Source: Arcanobacterium_A bovis
Lineage (GTDB): Bacteria > Actinomycetota > Actinomycetes > Actinomycetales > Actinomycetaceae
Strand: one strand, 5' to 3'
Assembly: GCF_042655305.1 (NCBI RefSeq)
Contig: NZ_JBHSLR010000009.1
Length of the DNA: 64,000 nucleotides
Shown: positions 63,217 through 64,000 of the stretch, piece after piece
Numbering within the stretch: position 1 is the first letter of the stretch
Layout: every line of letters starts with the position of its first letter
Program-made: the position numbers and the translations under genes
Notes under the pieces: model-generated
What the model saw: only the letters and a program-made list of their open reading frames with translations
Databases searched by the model: none
Told to the model about the DNA's origin: nothing

Positions 63217-63582
63217 CTATTTTGCAAGCGTAAATCCGAGCAAAAGCGATACATAAGCGATAACCAGGCAAAGTAAAAGCATACTTGCTGCGTACAAATA
63301 TGCTTTCTTTGCCTGGTTATTTTTAAGCATTGTATAAGTTTCCAGCGACGCCGTGCTGAAGGTCGTGAAGCCGCCTGCGAACCCAGTGCCCAAGATAAGC
63401 AAGAGCGTAGCCGATATCGCCCCGCCTAGTTGCAAACCGGTACACAAACCGAGCAACGCTGAGCCGACGAAATTCACGGTGAAAGTTCCGGTGGGGAATA
63501 GTTTTTTGGGCAGTTTTGAATCGATGAAATAGCGCAGCGCAGCGCCAAAACCGCCGGCAATTGCCATGAGGACGAGCGTCAT
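63217..63582 (-). CDS. crcB: Fluoride channel CrcB/Fluc
   Basis: A 121-residue four-helix membrane protein. It shows GGFGAALRYFIDSKL, GTFTVNFVGSALLGL and GTGFAGGFTTFSTASLET, the Fluc signature with the phenylalanine-box and the central Gly-Phe-Thr-Thr-Phe-Ser-Thr. It exports fluoride as an antiparallel dimer. It overlaps the next crcB by 4 bp, so a heterodimer is likely. Confidence 0.93.
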   Translation of the reverse strand: MTLVLMAIAGGFGAALRYFIDSKLPKKLFPTGTFTVNFVGSALLGLCTGLQLGGAISATLLLILGTGFAGGFTTFSTASLETYTMLKNNQAKKAYLYAASMLLLCLVIAYVSLLLGFTLAK

Positions 63583-64000
63583 TGGGCACCGCCGTCTCCC
63601 GAAACGCGATGTTTCGTAACAGGTATTTCACGACGACGCCGGGCAGAACCTTTCGCTGTTGCGCGGGCTGCGATAACTCCAAGCCCTGCGCACACAATTC
63701 CTAGCCCTACCGACGTAATCGGGTATGTGAGAGCCAGCAAAGGGTGCTTGTTTGCCAGAAGGAGATTGGTGTCGACGATTAACGCGCTATACGTGGTAAA
63801 ACCACCGAGCACGCCGGTGCCGAGAAATAGTCGAATGTGCTGCTGGGTAGCGGGATTTATCGCGCTCACTGCGAGTCTTTGGCTGAGAAATCCGAGCGTG
63901 AAACAACCGCTGAGATTTATGAAAAATATTCCGAGCGGGAATGGGGTGGAGGTGGTGTGGAGCGCTAGATTGACGCCATAACGAGCAAGAACTCCGCACA
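63579..64000 (-). CDS. crcB: Second fluoride channel CrcB/Fluc (5' end outside window)
   Basis: The frame stays open to the right edge. Beyond the first possible internal start it reads CGVLARYGVNLALH, PLGIFFINLSGCFTLGFLSQR, then GTGVLGGFTTYSALIVDT, so the conserved N-terminal part with the ARYG motif is present and the true start lies off the window. The C-terminal tail is basic (RATAKGSARRRREI). Paired crcB genes encode heterodimeric channels. A fluoride riboswitch, if any, would be off the edge. Confidence 0.9.
   Translation of the reverse strand, partial: CGVLARYGVNLALHTTSTPFPLGIFFINLSGCFTLGFLSQRLAVSAINPATQQHIRLFLGTGVLGGFTTYSALIVDTNLLLANKHPLLALTYPITSVGLGIVCAGLGVIAARATAKGSARRRREIPVTKHRVSGDGGAQ

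Noticed and set aside
63579..63869. Internal GTG as start of the second crcB
   Set aside because: The frame upstream encodes the conserved ARYG and N-x-x-GC parts of CrcB up to the window edge, so the gene is simply cut.
1..64000. CRISPR arrays, prophage, insertion sequences, toxin-antitoxin pairs
   Set aside because: No regularly spaced repeats, transposases, phage genes or paired small toxin genes were found; nearly all sequence is accounted for by housekeeping genes.

Overview
The window is a 64 kb stretch of chromosome from an actinobacterium. The best fit is a member of the Actinomycetaceae with moderate G+C, of the Arcanobacterium/Trueperella kind; that is an inference from gene content and not a database match. 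The pointers are a complete dcw cell-wall/division cluster that continues into sepF, yggT and wag31/divIVA, several families found mainly in actinobacteria (DUF3040, DUF3145, DUF3052, DUF6457, PAC2), a homodimeric AceE, a HelD-type motor ATPase, and several genes whose start codon sits about 7 bases after a -10 box (leaderless style). I see no rRNA, CRISPR array, prophage or insertion sequence.

Layout. 1-8.3 kb: the end of nrdR, then on the minus strand an acyl-CoA synthetase, serA and a HelD-like ATPase, followed by a PAC2 protein and a convergent spermidine-synthase-like protein. 8.4-10.1 kb: dinB and a DUF3040 membrane protein, ended by two strong hairpins. 10.4-28.2 kb: mraZ-rsmH-ftsL-ftsI-murE-murF-mraY-murD-ftsW-murG-murC-ftsQ, tightly packed and mostly overlapping from rsmH onward, then ftsZ, sepF, yggT and wag31. 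mraZ is preceded by three 10-bp-spaced boxes that look like its own operator. 28.2-33.9 kb: lspA, an RluD-type pseudouridine synthase, a GNAT acetyltransferase and dnaE. 34.0-37.8 kb (minus): a zinc-uptake group znuA-znuC-znuB-zur plus a small S4 RNA-binding protein. 38.0-45.4 kb: glyS, a His-tagged YibE/F transporter, dusB, dgt and dnaG. 45.4-47.2 kb (minus): tatB-tatA-tatC-DUF6457. 47.3-49.8 kb: an unusual iron-sulfur protein, tRNA-Met(CAT), an AT-rich gene-poor stretch, two small unknown proteins and tRNA-Asn(GTT). 49.9-54.1 kb: def, a TIGR01777 epimerase, DUF3145, an acyl-carrier-like protein without the attachment serine, a YciO/Sua5 protein and a HAD phosphatase. 54.1-57.7 kb: a heterodimeric ABC exporter. 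57.9-61.4 kb: aceE and, divergent, DUF3052. 61.5-64.0 kb: tRNA-Val(TAC), a sodium:alanine symporter and a pair of CrcB/Fluc fluoride channels, the second cut by the window edge.

Most of the window is housekeeping. The least explained items are the serine-less carrier-like protein beside DUF3145 (52.1-52.5 kb), the triple-cysteine-cluster protein beside the Tat operon (47.3-48.2 kb), several long near-perfect hairpins without U-tracts, the MraZ and Zur operator candidates, and an apparent excess of the ACGACGTCGT-type word in genes on both strands. No calculation beyond reading the sequence was possible; the base-composition and motif-frequency statements are by eye.
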